Part shown: piece after piece, positions 1-11,100 of the stretch
Layout of the letters: each line of letters begins with the position of its first letter
How positions within the stretch are numbered: the first letter of the stretch is position 1
Assembly: GCA_947561395.2 (NCBI GenBank)
Contig: OX387187.1
Span: forward strand, 20,007,829-20,071,828
Length of the DNA: 64,000 nt
DNA from: Buxus sempervirens
Taxonomy: Eukaryota; Streptophyta; Magnoliopsida; Buxales; Buxaceae
Reading direction: 5' to 3'
Position numbers and translations under genes: made by a program
Notes under the pieces: model-generated
Databases searched by the model: none
What the model saw: the letters and a program-made list of their open reading frames with translations, nothing else
What the model was told of the DNA's origin: nothing

Positions 1-808
1 AACCAATCCGTAGTTGAAATCATCTCAAATTCCTCAAAATAGGGTTTTTTGTGTTGGGTGCTGTACATGTCGCTCGAGCGTCCATGGAGGCGTTGAAGAG
101 ATTTAAATCTGGAAAATGGACGCCCGGCATAGCGCTTAAGCGTCCTCTCAGCTTGTCCAGAAAATTTAACTTTCAGGTTCTGAGATTTTCAAGAAAACAC
201 AGGCTGGGCGCTTGGGATAGTGCTCAAGCGCAATTGTAGGTGCTCGGCCAAAATCTTAGGTCGCGAACAGAATTGTAATTTCTCTGATTTTTCAATATTT
301 AAACTACCAAATCATGCTTTAATCAATCTAAATCACTATATTCACTTTCTAAATCATTAATAGAAGTTTTCTAACATAACAAACACCAATATAACACAAT
401 TATAAATCAAATCTATAAAATTTCTATATTCTTTACTCAAAACTCATGAAATCATGATGTAACATTTCAGAATTCGTTTCTCATTCGCTTAATCAAAAAA
501 TTTCAACATAAATTCGTTTAGAAAGGTGTTACTTACCTGATAAAGCTCTAATCCAACCGCAATTTATCTGATAGATCCAAGTTTCTGGATCTCCCCTTTT
601 CCATGCTCGATCTAAACTTCAGAAACGCGAGGAGATTATTTCTAGATCTACTTAGATCTAACCAAACCCTACGAATTCTCTGAAATAAACATCAATCCTT
701 ACCTAAAAAATCCAAACAAAATTCAGCAAGAGCTCTTCTGCAAACACTCGATCATCCTTGTATTAAGCTTCTGCATTATTTAGTCTTTGAAAAATCTGCT
801 CCCCCCTC

Positions 809-855
<47 letters not shown>

Positions 856-1475
856 ATCAACTCAGATTTTTTCTCTAGCTTCTCCCCAATCTCTTCTTCC
901 AGATCTCTCCCCAAGCTCCGGAAAGTTCTAGCCTCAACCAACTAACTAACACAACTAACTTTCACTATTTATAGTGAGAACTTGCCGCCCAAAAGTCCAC
1001 TAGAAATCTTTATGATTTGATGTATGCTTCACCACTAAACACCCCACACCATCATCAATCATATTTAAAACTAATTGATAATATGCATTGCCACTCCACT
1101 CAACCTCCTTACACATCCACCAAAATTAAAGTTAACATGATACCATGCTTTGTCATACCACTATAATGACCTACTCAATCCTCAATCATAAGATATGATT
1201 TACTACAAAGTCACTCTACCAAAGACTCCTAATTAATAGTTAAAATTGTTCTTATCCACTTACCTTATTTTATAAATTTCTTTTCCATTAAATCTCTGAA
1301 ATTTTTACCCAAAATTACCCTATTCATTATTTCCTAAAATTCTTACCTTTTTAATTTCTATCAAGCTTTTCAATTTAAACTCTTTCTCATTCTTCTTACA
1401 TCAATTAATACACGATCAATAAGCTTTATTAATAAAATCCAGTTTTTAATAATATTAGAAATTCGGGATTTTACA
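1..1475 (-). mobile_element. LTR fragment (TGTAA...TTACA family), minus strand, cut by window edge
   Basis: Read on the minus strand, the sequence begins at 1475 with TGTAAAATCCCGAATTTC, the terminus shared by the other LTRs of this window. It then runs through a TATA-like CTATAAATAG (966-975) and a splice-donor-like AGGTAAGT (about 531-538) into a GC-rich block (about 60-240) with CGCTCGAGCG-type words. The order matches the complete copies at 14387-17541 and 29695-32530. The 3' half of the LTR lies outside the window. No protein is encoded. Assignment rests on shared termini and internal order, not on an alignment. Confidence 0.6.
810..851. repeat. Poly-C homopolymer of 42 bases
   Basis: An uninterrupted run of 42 C follows a C-rich lead-in from 801. 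Runs this long are rare in plant DNA and are prone to sequencing and assembly length errors. It lies inside the LTR fragment between the TATA-like box and the donor-like site. Confidence 0.95.
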
Positions 1476-3071
1476 GTATATATATATATATGCTATTATT
1501 AAGTGAACTCTAGAGAATATTCCTAGATTGGCCTTTTAAGAAAAGTCCTTCTAAAATTTCTTAATAGTACAGAGAATATTTGTAATTTGCTTTTTTATAA
1601 TTGTATATTAACAAGGGAACTTTCTCAGTATAGACCTTATTAGTATCTTTTAAAAAATTAATTTATCTTTATCTATTAAAATCTATGTCCTACCTTTTTT
1701 ATTGTATACATTTATTAACATATATTTCCTATGTTTCATAATATATATTTATATATTTATGGTAAGCACGGGAACATTTTTTTTCCTTTAATTTTTATAT
1801 GTTTCTTTTAGGCTTACTTCCATTCGTGGCATGAATTCTTATTTGTAGATTTCCATGTCATATGAATTCTTAGTTATAGTAATTGAATTCCTATATCTTC
1901 TTTGTTGCCGTTACCTTTTTTTAATAGGACATTTTTTTTAGATAACAGATTTTAAAATAAAGATATATTATGGAAAATATATATTAAGTGAATAATGGTA
2001 ATTACAAGAACATATTTTACTTTAGCCACATGGATAAGGATAAAATAGGACCCAAAAAGATTTGGAGGAAAAGGAAAGTGGCAATGTGGAGTACGGAGAA
2101 ATGGGGGTTTTGACTATAGCTTATAGGAGATGACATGAGATCACATAGATAGATAATAGTTTTACCGGGCTTAGGGAACATATTTTTTTTAAATAACATA
2201 TTTCAATTAAGATATTAAAAGAAAATGTCACATAACTAATATTTTATATTGAGATAATTATTAAACAAAGATATCTCAAATTAATTACATATTAAATAAT
2301 ATCTCTTATTAAAATTTTTGGTAGATTAATTAACTAATATTTTTCTAATTTATATATAACTGAGTATCCATATTTTCAAAATTCTCTTTCTTATTTAAGA
2401 TCTATGATCCTTAGAAAATTTACTAAATGCATGATATAAAATTATTTGTAATGTACATAAATCTTTCAATTTTTTAAAGTTGAATCTTAATAAATTTTAA
2501 ATTATATGTTATTTGATAGTAAATGATATTATACAAAAATAAAATAAATTTCTAAGGGTTAATAATCCTAACAAAAGATATATCATATTTCTATATATTT
2601 ATCATTATCTTTATCTTAAAATATATATTTTTCACAATATATTTTATTTTAAATTATGTATCCTAATTAAAGATATATTTCATTTCTATATCTTTATTTT
2701 ATTTTAAAATATATTTTATGTGGGACCCAAAAGGATTATTGGAGAAAGGAGGGCATGCATGTCCACGTGGAGGAGAGAGAATATCGTGTTTCAAGACTCT
2801 AATTTAGTGTATATATATATTAGATAAGGGTGAAAGGAAGTAAAAATAATGGTATTAGGGGTAATAATAAATTGTTATATTTGTGTAAACAATTACTTTG
2901 GGAGATAAAAAGTGAATAAAATTAAAAAAATAAAGGGCATTTTAGAAAATAGTAGGTGGGCAATCCACTCAACGCCTAACAGGGCGCTCTCTGCAAGACT
3001 GAGAGGAGGTTCTTCTAGGGCTTGTGGGCGACTAGGGTTTGTGGTTGGGTTTGATTTTCTAGGGATCGGCC
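1476..3071. other. AT-rich intergenic stretch without a recognisable gene
   Basis: Very AT-rich spacer. A short phrase around GGACCCAAAAAG followed by a purine-rich stretch occurs near 2048 and again near 2725 (GGGACCCAAAAGG), so part of this stretch may be an old duplicated or MITE-like sequence. I see no coding region or RNA gene. Confidence 0.5.
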
Positions 3072-4343
3072 ATGGCTGTTCCTATTCTAGGAGGTTCTTC
3101 TTCAATTCCTCCGGATCATCCTAGCTCATTTGCTTCTGTAGTTTCTAGTCTTCCATTAGCTCTTATTGTGGAGGATGCAAACGTTTCAAGAAAGGCTGTT
3201 ACAAGTTTTCATGGCTGCCCAGCGATGGAGTTTACAGACGTAGAGATAAATAAATCGATTAATGCTTTCAATTTCTCTCTGATTGCAAAGTTTATATCTG
3301 GGAGGCCATCTGTTGATATCGTTCGAGAAACTATATTCAAATCTTGGGGAGTTCAAGGCTGCTTCCATGTTGGAGTGCTGGATAGGCAGCATCTGCTTCT
3401 TCGGTTCAAGGAAGAAAAAGATTGCATCAAAGTTTGGACCAGGGAGACTGTAAATATTAAGGGTTATCATTTTCTTCTATTCCAATGGAACTATCGTTTT
3501 GATCCATCGAAAGAATCCTCATTGGCTCTGGTATGGATTTCATTACCTAATCTTCCTATTAATCTCTTCTCGAAATCGTTCCTTTTTTCCATTGCAGGAG
3601 TCATAGGAAAACCTTTAATGACAGATGCTCCAACAAAGAATCTCACACGGCCAAATCTTGCCAGGGTTTGTGTCTTGATGGATATTCTTAAACCACGCCC
3701 AGATAAAATTTGGATTCGTATGGGATCAGACTATGGTCGTTGGCAGCGAATTTTGTATGAGAAAGTGCCTTTGTAATGTACTGGTTGCTTTCACCGGGGA
3801 CATGATATAGCTTCTTGTCGGCTGTCATTGAAGAAAAAAAGTGTAGAAGACACAAAACAGAAGTATATAAGTGTTGGTAGATTTGAAAATTTTCCTTCCC
3901 TTGAAAACACCTTTGATCTCCTCTCATCTGTGAATGAAGCATTGTCACCTGAGAAAGTGCAAGTTTTGAATCAAGATTAGACATTGGAAATGAATTCGCA
4001 CAGGGTCTCTACTCAAGAGGTTATTGGAACATCTCATGATTTGGAGAAATCTCATGAAAACCAACATAAAATAATGAATCCATCTATTAATATGAATTCC
4101 CAATCTTCACCAATCAACCGTGATGATGGAATCTTGGCTTCTATGCCATCTATCTTGGAGAAAAGGCAAGAACAGAAGCAGGCAGGTCCTTTGGAATATG
4201 TCCTTGCTCATAATAGAAAGGAGACTCAACGAATTTCTAAATCAATTTCCTCTCAAGACTTGCTTCCGAATACAGTTTTGGAGGGTTTTCAACACAAGGA
4301 GACGTGTGTAGACAAGGGTTCAGACTCTATAATTCAAGCATTA
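3072..4343 (+). pseudogene. DUF4283 / zinc-knuckle protein remnant (LINE ORF1-type)
   Basis: The frame opened by ATG at 3072 encodes a DUF4283-like domain, the nucleic-acid-binding N-terminal module typical of plant LINE ORF1 proteins. Signs include a KxISGRPSV block, FxSWG, LLRFKEEKD and a VWISLPNLPINLFS stretch followed by GVIGKPLMTD. The domain is followed by YEKVPL-stop-CTGCFHRGH...C, a CxxCx4Hx4C zinc knuckle whose approach is broken by an in-frame TAA at 3775. The same frame continues past a second stop near 3978 into a polar tail (from ATG 3984). The reading ends at 4344, where a reverse LTR is inserted. No endonuclease or reverse transcriptase is visible next to it, so this is a broken 5' fragment. 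Confidence 0.75.
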
Positions 4344-4447
4344 TGTAACGCCCCAAAACCGGGTTACCTAGTAAAGCCGTAACTCGTTCCCAAGGGGTTA
4401 CTTTTACACACAGGATCGCTATATCAGAGTGAAGGAAAGCATGAATA

Positions 4448-4452
<5 letters not shown>

Positions 4453-4505
<53 letters not shown>
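4453..4505. repeat. (TA)n microsatellite
   Basis: About 53 bases of almost pure TA dinucleotides inside the reverse LTR. Confidence 0.95.
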
Positions 4506-4512
<7 letters not shown>

Positions 4513-5027
4513 TCAGAGTCAGCTAAACCCATCTCATATGAAATACCATATCTGAATTCTGATACTCACATGATCTAAAAATTTACTCGCTGACATCATC
4601 CTTTCCAAGATCTGAAAACAAAACAAAACTAGCGGTATGAGATACGAATATGTTAGTAAGTAGCACATGCATGCACCAAAAACATGTGTAACAGTTCTAA
4701 AATATGATATAGTTGTAAAGCATGCAACGGTAACGATAACACATCAGTTCCGAATAATCCAAGTAATCCAAGTAATCCAACAGTAAACCATCAATCAATA
4801 CGAGATAACATGAATAAGTCAGCATGACCATCAAATCTGTACTAGGGTAATGGCAATGTCCACTATGCCACCTCCCGATTTAGATGAGAAGCCGAGTACA
4901 CGATCATTGTCTTATTGCGAGAGAACCCACCAGTATAGTGATGGGTTGGCATGTACTACCCAAACATAGTCCGAGTACACGATAAAATGAGTGATAGCCG
5001 CAGCCCTCTGAGTACACGATAAGGCCT

Positions 5028-5338
5028 CACTGAGTATACAGTGGAAACGCGTGCATGAACAAAGTATTACGATTAGCAAAGAACAATCCTTTCCATTATC
5101 TAGCTCCTAAATGGATCCATATTGAGCTATGCCCACTAGACTCTAAAACAAAACCAAACGCGATATCCAGCAAGCACAACTCATCTCAATCACAATCATA
5201 TCATCCCGAGTACACGGGACATCTCTAAGTACACAGAGGCATCAACATCCCAAGTACATGGGGCATCCCCAAGTACACGGAGGTAAGATATCTATCTACT
5301 CATCAAAATCACAAAATCCTCCTCCAAGTTCATGGAGG
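5028..5338. repeat. Cluster of interrupted palindromes around an AGTACA core
   Basis: Units share the core AGTACA or AGTACAC, but their flanking arms differ and remain complementary. The units are CACT/AGTG (5028-5043), TCCCG/CGGGA (5204-5219), CTCT/AGAG (5223-5238), CCCA/TGGG (5249-5262), an imperfect CCCC/GGAGG (5267-5283), and CCTCCA/TGGAGG around AGTTCA (5321-5338). Further cores with weaker arms (CCGAGTACACGA, CTGAGTACACGA) occur at 4893-5018. No protein is encoded. The family layout puts this between the donor-like and acceptor-like sites of the LTR. Confidence 0.8.
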
Positions 5339-6028
5339 GTTCCGAATAACCTTCTTAAACCAAAATAATTTGTTTAAAATTCTTTTTCCATAGTATAGCA
5401 TAAAAGTCCTTTTATAGTTCCGAATTTGGTAAAAGTGTCAATCTCGGCTAAACCGGCAAATCCAAATATTAAAACCAGAGTTAAATACTGTTATTAAGTT
5501 CAGACTTGAATTACTTATTTTATGCTCAAACAGTAGAATTTTCCTATGAGTATTACCCTTAGTTCACTCTCTTTAAAATAAACCGTTAATGTTTCCTACT
5601 AACACTTTTAATTCAGTTAAGTGAAACCCATAAATTTCCACCACTTGGTTATATTAACTTCAGCAATTATCCTCTAATATTTCTCCAAACAATTTCAAAT
5701 ATGATTTGAACATAAAGAGGCAATTATATAGTCTTTACTTTGGAATTTCAATGCACTAAGATCACACAATATCATAATTATCTTGTTGGTGAGGCTCATT
5801 TCATAATTATTTTGCTGGTGAGGTTACCCCTATAATTGGTGATAAATGGCTAACCCCCCATATTCAGATTTATCTTGCTGCATGCTTGGGTAGTACATGC
5901 CAACTCCATATTTCAAGAATTATATTGCTGGTATGTGAGTTCTAGCGCAATAAGTCGATGTCCTGGCTCCATTTTCGAGAACTATAGTGCTAGTATGAGA
6001 ATTGTTTACCGGCTTCGATCATAAGTCG

Positions 6029-7596
6029 TGTAAAACCCCGAATTTTTCTAAATTAAATTAATTAATTATTAATGGGTTATTTAAGGTAACTCTGCTAATC
6101 CAAACATGGATTTATGTAGGTGATCACATGGAAGTGGGAGATCCAAAAATTAAGGCAAATTCGACAGTTGGATCTTGAGATTAAAGGTAATGAATAATTA
6201 AATAAATTATTTTAAATTTTATTGGTGGGAAGCATGGAGTTTCATGTACATGAGATGCATAGAATCCAATTAATTAAATTAGAACTATAATAGGAGAGCT
6301 ATGGGCGTGCGCATGAATTTAGAATGTTGTCTTGTAGAAGTTTTGAGTTTTAGGAAGCTTCTAATTGGCTTAGGCATGTGATATATTTGGAGAAAAATTC
6401 TAACTAGTCTCTAATGGATCTATTGATTTTAAAGAGAAGGAGTAAACTCTGTTCATGTGAGACTTTGGTGGATTCTTGGAGATTTGAATCAGTCAGAGAA
6501 GAAGAAAGGCTTGGTTGAGTTTTGGTTGTTATTGAGCAAACAGAGGTAAGTAGCACTCTATTTAATTGCTACTTGCATGATTTTTCTGTGCGTATTCGTT
6601 TGGTTCGGATTCATATACATATTGGGATATTAATCTATGTATTTTCATGCTAGATATTGATTTAGAATAGATTATATGCATGGGAGAACAAAGATATTGA
6701 TATCCTACAGATTTATGTTTTGTTTGGTGATTTTACGATCGATTTGTTGTGAATCATGTATTCCATATGTTAGGATTGATTTAATATGTTTTAAGAGGGA
6801 TATTAGATGTGTTGGATTGATTTTAGGTTGATGGATTTAAGTTAAACGAATTGGAAAATAGAAAATTGAGAAAAATTGGATTTCGACATTAGCCGCAGTT
6901 GGTCGAGCGTTGACAAATCGCTCAAGCGATCGTGTCTAGCGCCTCGCTTGCAATTAAGTTTCGAACAACTACTCAACAGGAACGCTTGAGCATGAGGGTT
7001 GAGCGCCCATTCATATTCTGATTTTTAGAGACCGCCCAACAAGAGCACTTGAGCGCCCATGTAGAGCCTTTGTCCTAATTTCGTTCAATTTTTAGTTCTA
7101 GGATCGTCCAACCAAACTGCTTAAGCGCGAGGGCCGTGCAGTAAACACATAATTTTTAGTTGGCAGAGCGCTAACAAATCGCTCGAGCAATCGTGTCTAG
7201 CGCCTCGCTTGCAATTAAGTTTCGAACAACTGCTCAACAGGATCGCTTGACCGTGAGGTTTGAGAGCCCATTCATATTCTGATTTTTAGAGACTGCCCAA
7301 CAAGAGCACTTAAGCGCCCATGTCGAGCCTTTGTCCTAATTTCGTTCAATTTTTAGTTCTAGGATCGTCCAACCAAATTGCTTGAGCATGAGGGTCGTGC
7401 AGTAAACACAGAATTTGATTTTCTGGTATTTCGAGTAATTTTCCATTATAAAATGATTTTTAATAAAATTCAACCCATGTACCAATAAGAATTAGGTGTC
7501 TATGAGATGTTTGCACTGGCCATTTGCTTAAAAATGATTTTTGTAAAGATTTTGGGTACATTCTACTGAAATAGGTCTTGAATTGGTTTAAAAGAG
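6029..7596 (+). mobile_element. Forward LTR, 5' part only
   Basis: Begins TGTAAAACCCCGAATTTT, the family 5' terminus. A donor-like GAG|GTAAGTAGC sits at 6546. It is followed by a GC-rich word block (6899-7420) in which the CGCTCGAGC and GCGCTTGAGC words are duplicated. The copy stops at 7597, where the reverse-complement 3' terminus of another copy begins. No acceptor or 3' end can be assigned to this copy with confidence. Confidence 0.6.
6899..7420 (+). repeat. Two-copy 261-bp tandem duplication of the LTR GC block
   Basis: Copy 1 starts TTGGTCGAGCGTTGACAAAT (6899) and copy 2 starts TTGGCAGAGCGCTAACAAAT (7160). They stay similar over their whole length, with scattered changes such as GATCGTGTC versus AATCGTGTC. 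The duplicated unit is the GC-rich block that occupies the same place in the other LTRs. Confidence 0.85.
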
Positions 7597-7864
7597 TGTA
7601 ACAACCCAAAACCAGGTATGCCTCTCCAAGGCATCCCCCTATCCCTGATCGTCACGGGTTGGTCTTTCGACCCAATAAAAATGCGGATAATTTAAAAATT
7701 TTCCTAACAAGTGCAAGTGATAGAATAGTTCATGCTTGTGCGTATCAAAAGTGTGTCTATATATATATATGAAGTATAACTACTTGAGCTATTACAAAAT
7801 GATAGGTTCTAATCACTCTTCTCAGTTAGAGGGTTTACAAGTCCAAAGAAATATGAAACTATCA

Positions 7865-10800
7865 TGTAAGACCCTGGAATTTTAAGAAATTTTTAATTAA
7901 GAATACGTATATTAAGTAAGAATAAATAGAGGATTAAAATTCAGTTAAGCTAATTGGTTTGAGTGGGTTGGTTAGTGGGTTATTGGAATCGGTGCATTTG
8001 TTCAATGAAAATAAATAAAATTAGATGAGATGAAAGAACTCGTAGATTCTTTCATCTCGGTCATTCGTTGGGGGCTAGAAGAAAGGGGGAAAAATCGCAA
8101 AAAAGAGGAAGGAGAAGGAGAAGAGGAAAGGAGAAGAAGGGGAGAAGAAGAAGAAAGGAAGAAGAGGAAGATAGGTTTCTTTCATCTAGGTCGTTTGTTG
8201 AGGGTTAGCAGAATAGAGGGAAAACGCAGAGGAGAAAAAAGGGAGAAGAAGGGAAGAAGAGGAAAAGAGAGAGTTGGGCGATTGGAGTGTGGAAATTGGA
8301 GCGTGCGATTCTATTAAGTAGCATTTTTTCATTTGATCGTGATGGTTTGGTTTCTCAGACCTGGCAGCATGCATTAATCCCTCAGTTTGTTGCCGTAACA
8401 AAATTTTTTTCAGTTCCCTTTGTTACTTTCTCCATTTTTGGTAACCTCAGTATTTGTTTACCAGTCCCTGGTTTTCTATTGACCTATATACATCTTTGTC
8501 TGAACAGTTATTTGTTTTGAGAATATAGTAGCAGTGGCATCCTTTCTGTTTTGGATTTGATATCCATATATGAAATTTAATTTTAAAGTTGATGATTTAG
8601 TTGATTTGAACTGAACTTGTATTCTATGAATGTGAAACAAAAAAAATTCAAGGTTTTAATTTTCCGGTTTGCAATTTATTGGAGTCCCTGCCTAATTTAG
8701 ATTCGGTACGTTCATGACCTTGGGACTTGCATTGAAAGGATGCAATCAAAAGTCAAATTTATAAATTCTTTTTGAAATTTTTGTCGACCTTCTGAGAAAA
8801 TTTAGAATAATTCTAAGTTCTTTATTTCTTAGACACCTTTTGATATATCCAATAACAGCGGGTGCAAGAGTGGTTTTCTTTACATTGTATGGATGAGTTA
8901 GTGTAGGAGTTGCTGTTAGTTTCTATTAGTTGCTGTTAGTCGTTGTTAGTATAGGGATCGAATCTGATGGCTTCTGTTGATGGCTCTAGTGACAAAGAGG
9001 TTAGTTATAGTGTCTTTTACTGAGACTTGTAAATTCCCTTTTTCTTCAACCAGAAGAAACAATGAATAGATATACTCAATGGTTTATCAACATTCAGTTT
9101 GTCTTGGTAAAAGTCATCTTTCTTTTCTAGATTTGCTTGCCAGAGTTTGATACATAGTGGTGGGACAATTCCTTTAATTTGGACTAATAATAGCATTGAA
9201 TACTTGTCTTATTAAATATGGTAGAAAATAAATTAGTCCTTGTCAATTAAGTCATGCATATAACGAGAGAAACTACTATGCTTTTTATAGGTGGAATTAC
9301 CATACTTGGAAGTTGAAATTGGAAGTTAAAAGCATAGAAGCCAATCTGTTATGCTATCTCAAAATTGTCAAGATTCGGTGGCTTGCGAGGGCTTGGATTC
9401 TTTTGGTTAAAATTTATATTAGTAGTCTAAAATTTAGTTTAGGGTGTTTGTAGTTGAATGGAAGTGGTTTAGGACCAATTGGAACTCAGGGTATTGCAAG
9501 AAAAATCAAGAAAAATTGATGGTTTTCTTCCATTGGGTTTCGCGGCTATTTTAATCACCTATAGTAAAACGGCTATAACTTTCTGTAAGAAACTTCAAAT
9601 TATGCACTGTTTGTTGTATTAGAAACTAGACTCATAAATCTTTCCAGTGATATATAGTATGAATATCTATTAATTATAGATTAGATCAGGTTTAGCATTT
9701 AATTAACAAGTTAAAACCAGATCTGCAGAGTAAACGGTAACTGCAAACTAATTGTGGTAAAACGGCTACAACTTTCTCTAGGAAACTTCGAATTGCATAC
9801 CGTTTGATGCGTTGGGAGCTAAAATTGTAGAGCTTTCCAATAATGTATGTTACGCATACCAATTCCTTATAGAATAGATCAGGTGTAACCCATTTTGTGA
9901 GTCAAAAGAATTGATCTACAGGGGACTGATATAAAATTGGCTCTTGAAACCATTGTAAGGAAGGATCTCACTATTATAAATGATTGTGAAATGATTCCTT
10001 GGAAACATAGTGGTATACTTTGGGCTATTTAATCAAATATTTGAAGTTCAGGTAATATTAAATTGAGCAATGGTTTCAACGTGGATATTTTGTGTTGGTT
10101 TTCTCCAAGCATGAAATTGGTTTATAAAATTATTCTTTACTCCTGTTCATTAATAATTTGGTTTGGTAAAATGTTTTGAGATATGTAATTGGAAATCGAA
10201 GCTGAGGCTTCCTATTAAGTTGAAGAAGGCTATAAGCCTATGGCATCCCGAAAGGCAGTATGGCCTAGGGATTTAATGGGAAGTGAACAACGAGGTTTAC
10301 TTGGATTTAGTTGTACTTTGGGCAAATGTTTAATTATGGATTTTGTTTAGTAAAATGTTTGAATGGTTATTTAAGAGTTTATACGAGTCTAGGCAGCATA
10401 GAATTGGTCGTGGATCCACAGTCAATCTAGATCGTGCTTTAGTGATGGCTTGTCGAGCTAACACCTCGGGCCAATTGTGTACCACCGTGTGGGATCGGTG
10501 AGGCCTTCTTGTGGGATAGATGAGCTGCAGTGTGTCAGCCCATGCGTGGGTGCTTCACTCGTGTGATGACCGTACGCGGCTTTGATGTCGAGTGGTGAGG
10601 TGGCAAACCGGCTAAGGGTGGTTAACCTGATTTACAGACACGCTAATCCACGAATCCTGCACAAACACTTTATTACTGAAATTGTATTATTATACATGAA
10701 CTGTTTCTTCGCATGATTTTGATAGAATTTAATCGTATGATATGTAGCATGTTACTTTATGATCTGAAATTGCATAAACTGCTTTGTATCATGCATTGTG

Positions 10801-11100
10801 CTACTTACTGGGACTTTAGTCTCATGCATGCTTTGTTTTATCGGTTTTGTTTTCAGATCCTGCGGGTGAGATGCGTAGTGGGGTAGAAATTCAAGGGGAT
10901 CCAGAATATAGGTCGGAGGATTACTATTATCTCAGCTAGAGCTAGAGAAGACAATTTTTGGATAGTTGTATATTTTATTTTTGGATATTGTACATATTGT
11001 ATATATAGAGAGGGAGAGATAGATGCATAGTTGATTTTGTTTAGTTGTATTTTATGTTGAAATATAATGCTTATATATACAACTGTGATTATTCACGCTT
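7865..11100 (+). mobile_element. Forward LTR nested in the reverse copy; 3' end uncertain
   Basis: Begins TGTAAGACCCTGGAATTTT. A purine-rich tract lies at 8060-8275. Towards the 3' side come short palindromes (10482-10579), the block TGCTACTTACTGGGACTTT, and TTTTGTTTTCAG ending at 10856 followed by ATCCTGCGGGTGAG. These correspond to the 3' portion of the other copies. A clean TTACA terminus and the TATCA target duplication were not found, so the right boundary is approximate. No coding sequence is recognised. Confidence 0.5.
10482..10579. repeat. Short palindromes with variable arms in the forward LTR
   Basis: Four units have short loops and complementary arms: CCAC-CGT-GTGG (10482-10492), CCCA-TGCG-TGGG (10539-10550), TCAC-TCGT-GTGA (10555-10566) and CCG-TACG-CGG (10570-10579). 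Arms are only 3-4 bp, so each alone is weak. Together they occupy the same place as the clearer arrays in the sister LTRs. Confidence 0.5.

Larger units (their letters stand above)
4344..6028 (-). mobile_element. Reverse-oriented LTR, 3' part, inserted in the DUF4283 relic
   Basis: The plus strand starts TGTAACGCCCCAAAACCGGG, the reverse complement of the 3' end of this window's LTR family. On the minus strand the acceptor-like TTTTCAG ends at 4612, after a block resembling GTGCTACTTACTAACAT (about 4655-4672). A cluster of interrupted palindromes follows at 5028-5338. At 6029 the sequence changes abruptly into the 5' end of a forward LTR. The five bases before 4344 are CATTA; no matching duplication was found, so the other end is displaced or lost. 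Confidence 0.65.

Noticed and set aside
5028..5338. CRISPR-like array from regularly spaced AGTACACG
   Set aside because: Repeat units are too short, spacing is irregular, and the genome is a plant; the pattern is palindromic rather than direct-repeat plus spacer.
8030..8317. 95-residue open frame rich in Arg, Glu and Lys
   Set aside because: It translates a GA-rich tract inside an LTR; no domain and no conserved start context.
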